Shown piece after piece: positions 10,330 through 18,877 of a stretch of DNA of 64,000 nucleotides (the first letter of the stretch is position 1; each line of letters starts with the position of its first letter). The notes below the pieces were generated by a model, which searched no databases, had not been told where the DNA came from, and was given only the letters and a program-made list of their open reading frames with translations. Source of the DNA: RYN-230 sp963760405 (GTDB taxonomy: Bacteria; Actinomycetota; Actinomycetes; Streptosporangiales; Streptosporangiaceae); assembly GCA_963760405.1 (NCBI GenBank), contig CAVXCV010000004.1:1175580-1239579 (forward strand), written 5' to 3'. A program made the position numbers and the translations under genes.

Positions 10330-11968
10330 CGCGCGAACACGGCCGTGAAGTCACGGCTGGCCGGGGTGAAGTACCGGTACGGAGACTGCAGCTGGTCCGG
10401 GAGCATGTTGTGCGGAACCGGGCTCGCGTTGAGCCGTGGCAGGTAGTACATGAACGACATCCAGTCGGGGTTGATGTCGAGCTCCATCGCGTTCACCGCA
10501 CCGGCCCGCTGCAGCAGTGACGCCAGCTCCCGCACGTTCAGGGCTGGTCCGTAGGCGAAGATGACCCGCCCGTCCGCGGTGATCCCGATCCCGGACCGCC
10601 AGACATAGTAGCCGCCGCCGAGGGTTGCCCCCCAGCTGCTGGTCACATTGCTGTCCACGGACGGGGGAATCTGGCTGTTCTGCACGATCAGGTGCAGGTT
10701 CTGCCGGACACCGACCACATCCGGCGTCATCCGCACGGTGCTGCCCCATACCCCGATCGTGATGTGCCCGTCCCGGTAGTAGACCACCGAGGCGACGCCC
10801 GGGGTCAGCCGGCCACTGGTCGCCCCGTTCAGGTAGAACCCGCCGCCGGAGGACGAGATCTTGAAGCCGCCGTTGAACGTGGCCAGCAGGCCCTGGCGGG
10901 TACCCGGGGCCAGCACCGGCGAGGCATGCCAGTTACCCGCGCCCGGGTCCTCCGTGCCCGGCCGCAGCTCGAACCGCACCAGCTTCTGGTTCATCGACAC
11001 GACCGCGGCCACATAGGAGGTGTAAATGCTGCTGGCGCGCAGGTCGGTGCCGAAGATCGCGGGCGCGCCATTGACGCTGCCGAGCAACCGCCACACCCCC
11101 TCGCCGGGCAGCGGGTGCGCCACCAGCGGCCGCAGGTTCGGCGGCGCGGTGTACACCGGCGCCTTCTTGCCGGGGTGCTTCTGCGGCTTGGCCGCGCTGG
11201 CCGTCGGGCCGGTCAGGGCGAACGACGGCTTGCCGCCCGCCTTGGGCGGTGAGTAACTGATCCACTCGCCGAACGTCACCAGCGGGCCAAGGTAATGGTC
11301 GCGGGCCCACTCGGCCAGCCGCTCGGATGTGGTGGCCGTCCCTGGCGCGGTCAGGGCATGACCGACGGACCACACGATGACCAGCATGAAGGTCAGGTAC
11401 ATGGCCAGCACGATGCGGACCCAGCGCCGGTTCCACAGGCGGCGCCACAGCCGTGGCTTACGGCCACGGGGCGGCCTGCCCCGCGGCGGCCTGCCTCCAG
11501 GCGGTCCGCCACCGGGCGGGCGCCGGCCCTGCGCCGGCCCTGTGGCGGCCGTCCCTGTGCTGGCCGGCCCGTTGCTGGCCGTCCCTGGCGTGGCCGCCCG
11601 TACGGCTGCTCGTCTGGCTGCGGCGGCCGGTACGGCGGTGCGTCTTGGGGCAGCCTCCCGTAGGACGCCCCGTCCCGCGGCGGCGGGCCGTAGGGTGCCC
11701 GGTGCCGCGGCGGCCCGTTGGGTGCCCGGTCGCGTGATCGCTGGTCGTACGGTGCCCGGTCGCGTGGCGGCTGGTCGTACGGTGCGCTGTCCCGTGGCGG
11801 CTGGCGGTGCGGTGGCCCGTCCTGCGGCGGCTGATCATACGGTGACCTGTCCTGCGGCGGCCCGCCACGGCCACGCGCCCGGCCCTCCTCCAGGCCGGGG
11901 ACGATCAGCCGTCCCGAGCCAGGCTCGCCCCCGTCGAAGTCACGCCTGGGCGTGGCTGGTCTAGGCAC
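10326..11968 (-). pseudogene. Membrane-anchored phosphodiester glycosidase-like protein with a frameshifted N-terminus
   Basis: The C-terminal 360 residues (10326-11411) hold one helix followed by an extracytoplasmic domain of the NAGPA/phosphodiester-glycosidase type (FNGGFKI, GGGFYLNG, VRQNLHLIVQN, ELDINPDWM). This family cleaves sugar-phosphodiester bonds. Before the helix, on the same strand, lies a roughly 150-residue cytoplasmic stretch starting at GTG 11968 and rich in Arg, Pro, Asp and Tyr. It has short repeats of the RDRAPYDQPP type. The two parts join only if one base is corrected near 11525, inside a CAGGGCCGGCG repeat. The last bases overlap the ubiA start. A job in arabinan or lipid-linked sugar turnover is inferred from neighbours. 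Confidence 0.7.
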
Positions 11969-12119
11969 TCAGCTGCTCCTTCCGCCTGCGTCCGCCCACA
12001 GCCCCCGGTATCCCGGATGACAGGTCTACCTGGGAATCATGAAGACTGCGTTACACGGGCCTCTGAATATCTGAGTGACACCGCAATGACAGCAGCAGAT
12101 TAGCTGTACCGGGGCAGGC

Positions 12120-13772
12120 TCAGCGTACTTTGACCGCTACCAGGCAGGCGTCGTCGCTAGTATCGGACCGCGCATTATCGAGCAGATGGTCGGCAAATCT
12201 GGCCACATCCGGCACTGGTGCACTGGCCAGGCGCAGGAGAGCCCGCATCGAGGCGTCGATCGCCTCGTCGTGCCGCTCGATCAGCCCGTCGGTAAAAACT
12301 ACCAGCGCGTCGCCGGGCCGCAGCGAGGTCACGGTCTCCTCGTAGCAGGCATCCGGGTCCGCGCCGAGCAGGACGCCTTCGGGCAGCGGGAGTTCCGCGG
12401 CCACCCCGTCCCGGACCAGGACGGGCGGCAGGTGGCCCGCGCGGGCCCAGCGCAGCATCCGGCGCGCCGGGTCGTACAGGCCGCAGACCGCGGTGCCGAT
12501 GGTGCCCTCGGTGAGGTGGCAGGCGACGTTGTTCAGCCAGCCCAGCAGGGCGGCCGGGCCCGCCCCGGTGATGGCCAGGCCGCGCAGGCAGTTGCGCAGA
12601 GCCACCATTCCGGTGACCGCGTCGATGCCATGACCGGCGATGTCCCCGACCACCACGAGGATCTCTCCGGTCGGCAACGGAACCGCGTCGTACCAGTCAC
12701 CGCTGACCAGATTCCCGGGTCCCGCCGGGCGGTACCGGACGGCGACCTCCAGCCCGGGCGTGGCGACCGGCTCGGGCGTCTGCGGGGTGATGGCCTGCTG
12801 CAACCGCAGGGCCAGCCGGCGTTCCTCCTCAGCCCGCTCCTCGGTATCGGCCAGCCGGTCCCGGGTGGCGGCAAAGGCGACCTGGGTGTGATAGTCAGCG
12901 GACACGTCCTGGTAGGCGCCGCGCACCGCGACCAGCGTGCCCGCCTGGTCGGTGATCGGCTCGGCGAACGCGCGCAGCTGCCGCACGCTGCCGTCGTCCG
13001 CCCGGATGATCCGGAAAGCCGCCGCGGTCTCCCGCTGCTCCCGCAGCAGCGCGTTGCGGAAGCCCTGCACCGTGGCGATGTCGTCGGCGAGCACGTGCGC
13101 GGGCAGGTCGGCCACGGGGATCGGCGCGTCACTCGGCTGCCCGAACAGCGCGAAGGCCGGCTCGGTCCACAGCACGTCACCGGTCAGCAGGTTCTCTTCC
13201 CAGCCGCCGACCCGGCCCAGCCGCTGCGCCTGCTGCAGCTGGGTGGTCAGCCGGTCGATCTCGTCCGCGCGCCGCCAGGTGATCACGATGCCGTCGTAAA
13301 GGCGGGTGATCCGTACGTCCAGCACCGGCGCCACCATGGCGTCACCCGCGGGCGTGCTGATGATCTGCCCGGACATCTGCTGTGGCTCACCGGTGGCGAG
13401 GACGGCGGCGGCCCGCTCGTAAAGGCCGCCCGGCAGCGCGGCCGCTGGGTAGACCTCGAGCAGCGGCCGGTGCACCAGGCCGGCCGGGGGCCGCCCGGCC
13501 GGGTCGGTGAAGCTCTCGCTGAGGTACCGGATCCGGAAGTCGGCCAGCTGTCCATCCGCGTCCCGGATCGCGTTCGCGAACAGGGCGGACTCCAGCGTGG
13601 CGTCGAGCAGGCCGAACGCCCAGGCGGCGCGGTCGTCGGGGGCCAGGTCACCGTTGCGCAGCCGGCGGCCCAGGGCTTGCCCGCAGAGATCGGCGAGGCC
13701 GCCCAGCTGGCGGCGCAGCGGGCCCGGGAACTCCGCGACCGGGACGGGCCAGCAGATCTCCATGGCGCTCAC
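12120..13772 (-). CDS. PAS-domain SpoIIE-type serine phosphatase
   Basis: About 550 residues from GTG 13772 (ATG 13763 also fits). Residues 45-180 look like a degenerate PAS domain, and a second PAS (RVGGWEENLLTGDVLWTEPA) occupies about 190-310. A short coiled segment (RLADTEERAEEERRLALRLQQ) leads into a PP2C/SpoIIE domain: VSGDWYDAVPL, VVGDIAGHGIDA with metal-binding Asp, and VVFTDGLIERH. This is the RsbU/RsbP layout, which dephosphorylates anti-anti-sigma factors. The frame stays open upstream to 14744, but that part is only the antisense of the kinase gene. The start sits at a breakpoint against the kinase fragment, so the N-terminus may also be truncated. Confidence 0.8.
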   Translation of the reverse strand: MSAMEICWPVPVAEFPGPLRRQLGGLADLCGQALGRRLRNGDLAPDDRAAWAFGLLDATLESALFANAIRDADGQLADFRIRYLSESFTDPAGRPPAGLVHRPLLEVYPAAALPGGLYERAAAVLATGEPQQMSGQIISTPAGDAMVAPVLDVRITRLYDGIVITWRRADEIDRLTTQLQQAQRLGRVGGWEENLLTGDVLWTEPAFALFGQPSDAPIPVADLPAHVLADDIATVQGFRNALLREQRETAAAFRIIRADDGSVRQLRAFAEPITDQAGTLVAVRGAYQDVSADYHTQVAFAATRDRLADTEERAEEERRLALRLQQAITPQTPEPVATPGLEVAVRYRPAGPGNLVSGDWYDAVPLPTGEILVVVGDIAGHGIDAVTGMVALRNCLRGLAITGAGPAALLGWLNNVACHLTEGTIGTAVCGLYDPARRMLRWARAGHLPPVLVRDGVAAELPLPEGVLLGADPDACYEETVTSLRPGDALVVFTDGLIERHDEAIDASMRALLRLASAPVPDVARFADHLLDNARSDTSDDACLVAVKVR

Positions 13773-13775
13773 CGG

Positions 13776-15038
13776 GGCGGCGGTGCCGGGCAGCGGTCGC
13801 AGTTCCTCGCCAACGTCTCGCACGAGCTGCGCACCCCGCTGAACAGCCTGCTGATCCTGGCCCGGCTGCTGGCCCAGAACCCGGCCGACAACCTGACCCC
13901 CAAGCAGGTCGAGTACGCCAACGTGATCCACTCGTCCGGAGCGGACCTGCTGCTGCTGATCAACGACATCCTGGACCTGTCCCGGGTCGAGGCCGGGAAG
14001 CTGGAGATCCACCCGGAGCAGTGCGCGATCGCGTCGCTCGCTGAGGATCTCAGGACCGTGTTCGAGCCGCTGGCGTCCGAGAATCGGCTGGATTTCGCGG
14101 TCGCGGTGGAGCCGGGCGTGCCCGCCGAGATCTTCACCGACCGGCAGCGGCTCCGCCAGGTGCTGCACAACCTGCTGTCCAACGCGGTGAAGTTCACCCA
14201 GCACGGCCGGGTGGCCCTGCAGATCGGGCTGGCCAGGCCGCACGCACCGGGGGAGCAGGCCGCGATGGTGTTCTCCGTCACCGACACCGGCATCGGCATC
14301 TCCGATGACAGCCTGAAGACGATCTTCGAGGCGTTCCAGCAGGGCGACGGCACGACCAGCCGCCGCTACGGTGGCACCGGCCTGGGCCTGGCCATCAGCC
14401 GGGAGGTGGCCGCCCAGCTCGGCGGCCAGATCACCGCGCACAGCCAGCCCGGCGGCGGCAGCACGTTCACCCTGTACCTGCCAGCCAGCTACCAGGGTGG
14501 CACGGACGCGACGGTGATCCCGGCGCTGCCACCAGATCCGGTGGCCGTGGCCACGCCTGCTGGGGCGGCCGTGGCCCCGCCCGCGGCGGTGGCCGGCCGT
14601 CCCGGCCAGGCGGCCCGGCAGGTGGACCGGCCCGGGCCGCACAACCGCCTGCGCGGGAAGAAGGTCCTGATCGTGGACGACGATCTGCGCAACGCGTTCG
14701 CCATCACCAGCGTGCTGGAACTGTACGGGCTGACCGTGCTGCACGCGCCCAGCGGCACCCAGGGCATCGCGGCGCTGCGCGACGGCGACGGCATCGATCT
14801 CGTACTGATGGACGTGATGATGCCCGAGCAGGACGGTTACGCGACCACGGCCGCGATCCGGGAGATGCCGCAGTTCGCTGACCTGCCGGTGATCGCGGTG
14901 ACGGCGCGGGCCATGCAGGGTGACCGGGACAAGAGCCTGGCCGCCGGGGCCAGCGACTACGTGACCAAGCCGGTCAACACCGAGGAACTGCTGACCTGCA
15001 TGGAGCGCTGGCTGGCCGGCCCACCGTCCGGAACGTGA
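13776..15038 (+). pseudogene. Hybrid histidine kinase-receiver, 5' end missing
   Basis: The frame encodes HisKA (SQFLANVSHELRTPLNSLL, phospho-His at about 13812), HATPase (NAVKFT, DTGIGI, GGTGLGLAI), an Ala/Pro linker and a complete receiver (LIVDDDLRN, LMDVMMP, VTKPVN). No ATG, GTG or TTG lies in frame between the phosphatase start and the HisKA motif. Such kinases normally carry HAMP repeats and GAF domains before this point, so several hundred residues are missing. The cut falls almost exactly where the divergent phosphatase begins, pointing to a deletion or recombination junction. The conserved residues are intact, so the loss looks recent. Confidence 0.8.
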
Positions 15039-15298
15039 GCCAGGTGGTCCGGTCCTCCTTCCAGCACGCCGCCTTCGCCACCCTGGTGCACGCCTCGGAA
15101 GGCAACCCCCGGGACGCGATGAACCTGGCCTCGAAGGCCGCCCGGGCCGCCGGGCACCGGGTCATCGCCCGACGGGACGCCGACCGGATCCTGGGCGGAT
15201 CGCTGCGCTGGAGCAACGACGGCTGGGCCGCCACCCGGTCGTTCTTCGTAGACGATCATGACCCCGACTGGCGCGATGCCATCGTGGGCCGCCGTTGA
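15035..15298 (+). CDS. Small protein resembling the tail of an AAA-type ATPase
   Basis: 87 residues from GTG 15035, overlapping the kinase stop by 4 bases. The segment FATLVHASEGNPRDAMNLASKA resembles the lid region found at the C-terminus of ORC/AAA-like ATPases. There is no Walker A or B motif and no room for one, so this looks like a C-terminal remnant rather than a working ATPase. The start codon overlap may be chance. Function unknown. Confidence 0.4.
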   Translation: MSQVVRSSFQHAAFATLVHASEGNPRDAMNLASKAARAAGHRVIARRDADRILGGSLRWSNDGWAATRSFFVDDHDPDWRDAIVGRR

Positions 15299-15457
15299 CC
15301 GCACCGGCCGGACGCCAAATTCCTACCACGGGATGGGAATCCCGGGCCGGGCGCCCCGGAATGTGCGGTATTTTTCCGGCGGGGGAAGCTCAGGGGCTTG
15401 ACGACGCGGCCATGTGGTGCCGGATGCTCAGTACCTGGCAGCGCAGAAAGGCTCGTG

Positions 15458-17023
15458 ATGAGAACGCGGCAGGTTCCCTTCAGGCCCATGGCCGCCGTGC
15501 TGGCCAGCCTGCTGGCCGCGGCCCTGGTCGCGGCGTGCACGGTGCCCAGGCCGATGTCCGCGCCGGCTGTGAAGACCGCGCGGAATCACGGGGAGCAGGT
15601 CACAGGCGGCCCGGGTGGCACCTATGTGGTGCCGGCCGGCATCCACAAGATCAAGCATGTGATCATCGTGATGCAGGAGAACCGGTCGTTCGACAGCTAC
15701 TTCGGCACCTACCCCGGGGCCGACGGGATCCCGATGAAGAACGGGGTGCCCACGGTATGCGTGCCCAGCCGGGGCGGCGGGTGCACCCGGCCCTACCACG
15801 ACACCGCTGACGTCAACGGCGGCGGCCCGCACGGCGAGGAGAACGCGGTCGCCGACGTGGACCACGGCAAGATGGACGGCTTCGTCATCCAGCACGAGCT
15901 GGCCCGGTCGGGCTGCCACAACGTCAACGACCCGGCCTGCTCCGCCACTGGTGCGCCGGACGTGATGGGCTACCACACCGCCGCGGAGCTGCCCAACTAC
16001 TGGACCTACGCCAAGGACTTCGTGCTCGACGACCACATGTTCGAGCCGGTCAAGTCCTGGTCACTGCCTGATCACCTGTACCTGGTGTCCGCGTGGTCGG
16101 CCAAGTGCCGTAACCGCTCGCCGATGAGCTGCGTGACCAACATCGTCGGGCCGTACGGCGTCATCCGGTTCCAGCAGGCGGTGCACTCCGAACTCACCAC
16201 CGGCAAGACCTCGATCGACCTGGCCTGGACCGACATCACCTGGCTGCTGTTCGTCCATCACGTCAGCTGGGCGTACTACGTGCAGGCCGGCGTCCAGCCG
16301 GACTGCACGGTCGACTCCGCCGAGACCTGCGCCGCGATCAAGCAGAACTCGCAGACCCCCGGGATCTGGAACCCGCTGCCCCTGTTCGGCGACGTGCAGG
16401 CCGACCATCAGCTGCACAACGTCCAGGACCTGGGCCGCTACTTCGCCGCGGCCAAGGCCGGCACGCTGCCCGCGGTCAGCTGGGTCACCCCGTCCGGCCC
16501 GGACAGCGACCACCCGCCGGCCGGCATCCACCGCGGCCAGGCCTACGTCACCTCGATCGTCAACGCGGCCATGAAGAGCCCCGACTGGAGTTCTACCGCG
16601 ATCTTCCTGGCCTGGGATGACTGGGGCGGTTTCTATGACCATGTGGTGCCCCCGGCGGTGGACCAGAACGGCTACGGCCTGCGGGTGCCGGCCATCGTGA
16701 TCTCCCCGTACGCGAAAAAAGGGTTCATCGACCACCAGACCCTCAGCAGCGACGCCTACCTGAAGTTCATCGAGGACGATTTCCTCGGCGGCGGCCGCCT
16801 CAACCCGCTGACCGACGGCCGCCCCGACTCCCGGCCGGATGTGCGTGAGGACGAGCCGGTCCTCGGCAACCTGACCGAGGACTTCAACTTCAGCCAGGCG
16901 CTGCGGCCGCCGGTCCTGCTGGATACCAACCCGCCGACGGACTCGCCGTCGATTCCGCTCACGTTCCTGGACGGGCCACGCTGCCTGGGCTGCACCACCC
17001 CGCCCTCTGGCCAGGCCGGCTAG
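15458..17023 (+). CDS. Secreted lipoprotein phospholipase C / phosphoesterase
   Basis: 521 residues of the phosphoesterase (acid phosphatase/phospholipase C) family. It starts at ATG 15458 behind AGAAAGG; the longer in-frame start at 15398 would spoil the signal peptide. The N-terminus is basic (MRTRQVPFRP), then hydrophobic, ending in the lipobox LVAAC, so it should be exported and lipid-anchored. The family motif IIVMQENRSFDSYFG lies at about residues 70-84. EDDFLGGGRLNP and the final DGPRCLGC stretch match bacterial PLCs. Likely role: hydrolysis of phospholipid head groups or phosphate scavenging outside the cell. Confidence 0.85.
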   Translation: MRTRQVPFRPMAAVLASLLAAALVAACTVPRPMSAPAVKTARNHGEQVTGGPGGTYVVPAGIHKIKHVIIVMQENRSFDSYFGTYPGADGIPMKNGVPTVCVPSRGGGCTRPYHDTADVNGGGPHGEENAVADVDHGKMDGFVIQHELARSGCHNVNDPACSATGAPDVMGYHTAAELPNYWTYAKDFVLDDHMFEPVKSWSLPDHLYLVSAWSAKCRNRSPMSCVTNIVGPYGVIRFQQAVHSELTTGKTSIDLAWTDITWLLFVHHVSWAYYVQAGVQPDCTVDSAETCAAIKQNSQTPGIWNPLPLFGDVQADHQLHNVQDLGRYFAAAKAGTLPAVSWVTPSGPDSDHPPAGIHRGQAYVTSIVNAAMKSPDWSSTAIFLAWDDWGGFYDHVVPPAVDQNGYGLRVPAIVISPYAKKGFIDHQTLSSDAYLKFIEDDFLGGGRLNPLTDGRPDSRPDVREDEPVLGNLTEDFNFSQALRPPVLLDTNPPTDSPSIPLTFLDGPRCLGCTTPPSGQAG

Positions 17024-17039
17024 TGCGTTCGGCATACTC

Positions 17040-18074
17040 ATGACCATGAGAATCGGTGCTGGCCTGGATGCCCGGCTCGGCCTGCCCTTCGCCGAGTTGC
17101 GGGACGTGGCCCGGGAAGCAGCCCGGCTGGAGTTCGAGAGCCTGTGGACGCCGGCCGGCGCAGTGCCGGACGCGTTCCACGTGTGCGCCTTCTGGGCCAC
17201 CGACACCGGGCTGCCGACCGGCATCTCCGTGGTCCCGGCGGCGCGGATGTGGACCCCGCTGGCGCTGGCGGTGCAGGCGGCCACGCTGGCGCAGCTGTCC
17301 GGCGGGCAGTTCGTGCTCGGCCTGGGCACCGGCGGCTACGGGCCGGAGTTCTGGGCGTCGGTCGGCCTGCCGAACCGGCCGATCGCGGTCATGCGCGACT
17401 ACGTCACCGCGATCCGCCGCCTGCTGACCGGCGAGACGGTCAGCTACGACGGCCCGGCCGTGCGGCTGCAGCACGCCTCGCTCGGCGTCCGCGACCTCCC
17501 CCGCGCCCCGGTGTACCTGGCGGCGCTGGGCCCGCAGATGCTCCGGCTGGCCGGCCAGGCTGCCGACGGCGCCCTGCTCAACTGGGCGACCCCGGACCAG
17601 GTCGCGGCCAGCCGGGGGCTGGTCGCCGAGGGTGCCGCCCGGGCCGGGCGGGACCCGGCTGAGGTGCCGCTGACCATGTACGTGCGGGTTTGCATCGACG
17701 ACGACGTGGCGGCCGCGCGGCGGGCCTTCGGCACCCAGGTGCTGGGCTACGCGATGGCCCAGCCGGGCATGCCGGCCGGCGCCGGATACCGCGCGCTGTT
17801 CGCGCAGATGGGGTTCGACCAGGCGCTGCGGGAACTCGAGGACCGCCGGGATCGCGGGGCCTCGATCACGGAACTAGTGGACGCCGCCCCGGACGAGATC
17901 CTCCAGGCGGTCGGCTATTACGGGCCGCCGGGCCCGGCGGCCGCCGCCGTAGCCCGGTTCAGCGCGGGGCTGGACGAGGCCATCGTCCGGATCATCACCG
18001 CCCGCCCCGGCCCGGATCCCGTGGTCAACGCCATGACCGCCCTCACCCCCGCCGCCATCCGCGCCGCCGCTTGA
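17040..18074 (+). CDS. LLM-class (F420-dependent type) oxidoreductase
   Basis: 344 residues with a luciferase-like TIM barrel: MRIGAGLDARLGLPF at the N-terminus, GQFVLGLGTGGYGPEFW near 90 and the LAGQAADGALLNWATP stretch near 165-180 typical of F420-dependent LLM enzymes. ATG 17040 and ATG 17046 are both possible. It stands 16 bases after the phospholipase gene. The substrate cannot be inferred. F420 use is inferred from the host type and the subfamily rather than seen directly. Confidence 0.8.
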   Translation: MTMRIGAGLDARLGLPFAELRDVAREAARLEFESLWTPAGAVPDAFHVCAFWATDTGLPTGISVVPAARMWTPLALAVQAATLAQLSGGQFVLGLGTGGYGPEFWASVGLPNRPIAVMRDYVTAIRRLLTGETVSYDGPAVRLQHASLGVRDLPRAPVYLAALGPQMLRLAGQAADGALLNWATPDQVAASRGLVAEGAARAGRDPAEVPLTMYVRVCIDDDVAAARRAFGTQVLGYAMAQPGMPAGAGYRALFAQMGFDQALRELEDRRDRGASITELVDAAPDEILQAVGYYGPPGPAAAAVARFSAGLDEAIVRIITARPGPDPVVNAMTALTPAAIRAAA

Positions 18075-18128
18075 TCCCGTACTGCGCCCGGTGGGAATAG
18101 CCGCGTGACGGTTGTCGTTGCGGGCAGT

Positions 18129-18156
18129 GTAAAGTTGATGCCACTGCAACATTTAC
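18129..18156. promoter_or_regulatory. Candidate TetR operator
   Basis: Imperfect inverted repeat GTAAAGTTG / CAACATTTAC with a 9-bp spacer, 30-55 bases upstream of the TetR start. Self-repressing TetR proteins of the AcrR type usually bind such sites. GTAAA/TTTAC half sites are common for repressors of EmrB-like exporters. Confidence 0.45.
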
Positions 18157-18184
18157 TTCTGCGCAAACTTTCATTGAGAGCAAC

Positions 18185-18877
18185 ATGACGGTCACTAACA
18201 CGGAGCCCCTGGCCGAGCCGGTCATCTCGCTCCGCGAACGCAAGAAGCTCGCGACCCGCCGCTCGCTTCGCCGGGTGGCGCTCGACCTGGTCGCCCAGCG
18301 GGGTTTCGCCGGGGTCACGGTCGAGGACATCGCCGAGGCGGCGGACGTGTCGCCGCGCACGTTCTTCAATTACTTCCCGTCCAAGGAAGCTGCCCTGTTC
18401 GGGGCCAGCCCGGAGCGGATCGCCTCGCTGCGGGAGCGGCTCATCCACGCCGCGCCGGGAGAGTCCGCACTGCAGGCGCTGCGCGTGGTGCTGGCGGACG
18501 AGGCCCAGGCGGTGGTCGAGGAACTCGGTCACCTCGGCGGCGACCCGGCCGCCTGGCTGCGCCGGATGAAGGCCGCGCACGGGGACCCGCACCTGCGGGC
18601 GGCCCAGGCCGCGCACATGGCCATGGTCGAGCGGGTCATCGCCGACGCGCTCGCCGAGCGGCTCGGCACCGACGCCGAGCGGGATCCCTACCCCGGGCTG
18701 CTGGCCGGCGTCGCCGGCGGGGTGCTCCGCGCCACCAACATGTTCTGGGCCAAGTCCGGCGGCACCAAGCCGCTCGAATACCTCACTGACCTGGCTTTTC
18801 AGGCGCTCGCCAGTGGGCTACCTGAGGATTGCGCGCTGCGTAGCGCCACCATCACTACTGAGAAGGACACGCAATGA
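18185..18877 (+). CDS. TetR/AcrR transcriptional repressor
   Basis: 230 residues. Residues 10-60 form the TetR helix-turn-helix (VTVEDIAEAADVSPRTFFNYFPSKEAAL), and the rest is an Ala/Leu-rich helical ligand-binding domain. The stop overlaps the start of the MFS exporter as ATGA, so it very probably controls its own operon through the inverted repeat just upstream. The inducer is unknown. Confidence 0.9.
   Translation: MTVTNTEPLAEPVISLRERKKLATRRSLRRVALDLVAQRGFAGVTVEDIAEAADVSPRTFFNYFPSKEAALFGASPERIASLRERLIHAAPGESALQALRVVLADEAQAVVEELGHLGGDPAAWLRRMKAAHGDPHLRAAQAAHMAMVERVIADALAERLGTDAERDPYPGLLAGVAGGVLRATNMFWAKSGGTKPLEYLTDLAFQALASGLPEDCALRSATITTEKDTQ

Noticed and set aside
12186..13770. Long plus-strand open frame upstream of the hybrid kinase
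   Set aside because: It is the antisense of the SpoIIE phosphatase gene; the translation is Arg/Gly/Pro-rich with no domain, while the minus strand has clear PAS and PP2C motifs.
13773..14744. Minus-strand N-terminal extension of the phosphatase frame
   Set aside because: It mirrors the kinase and receiver coding and has no recognisable domain; a good start lies at 13772 or 13763.
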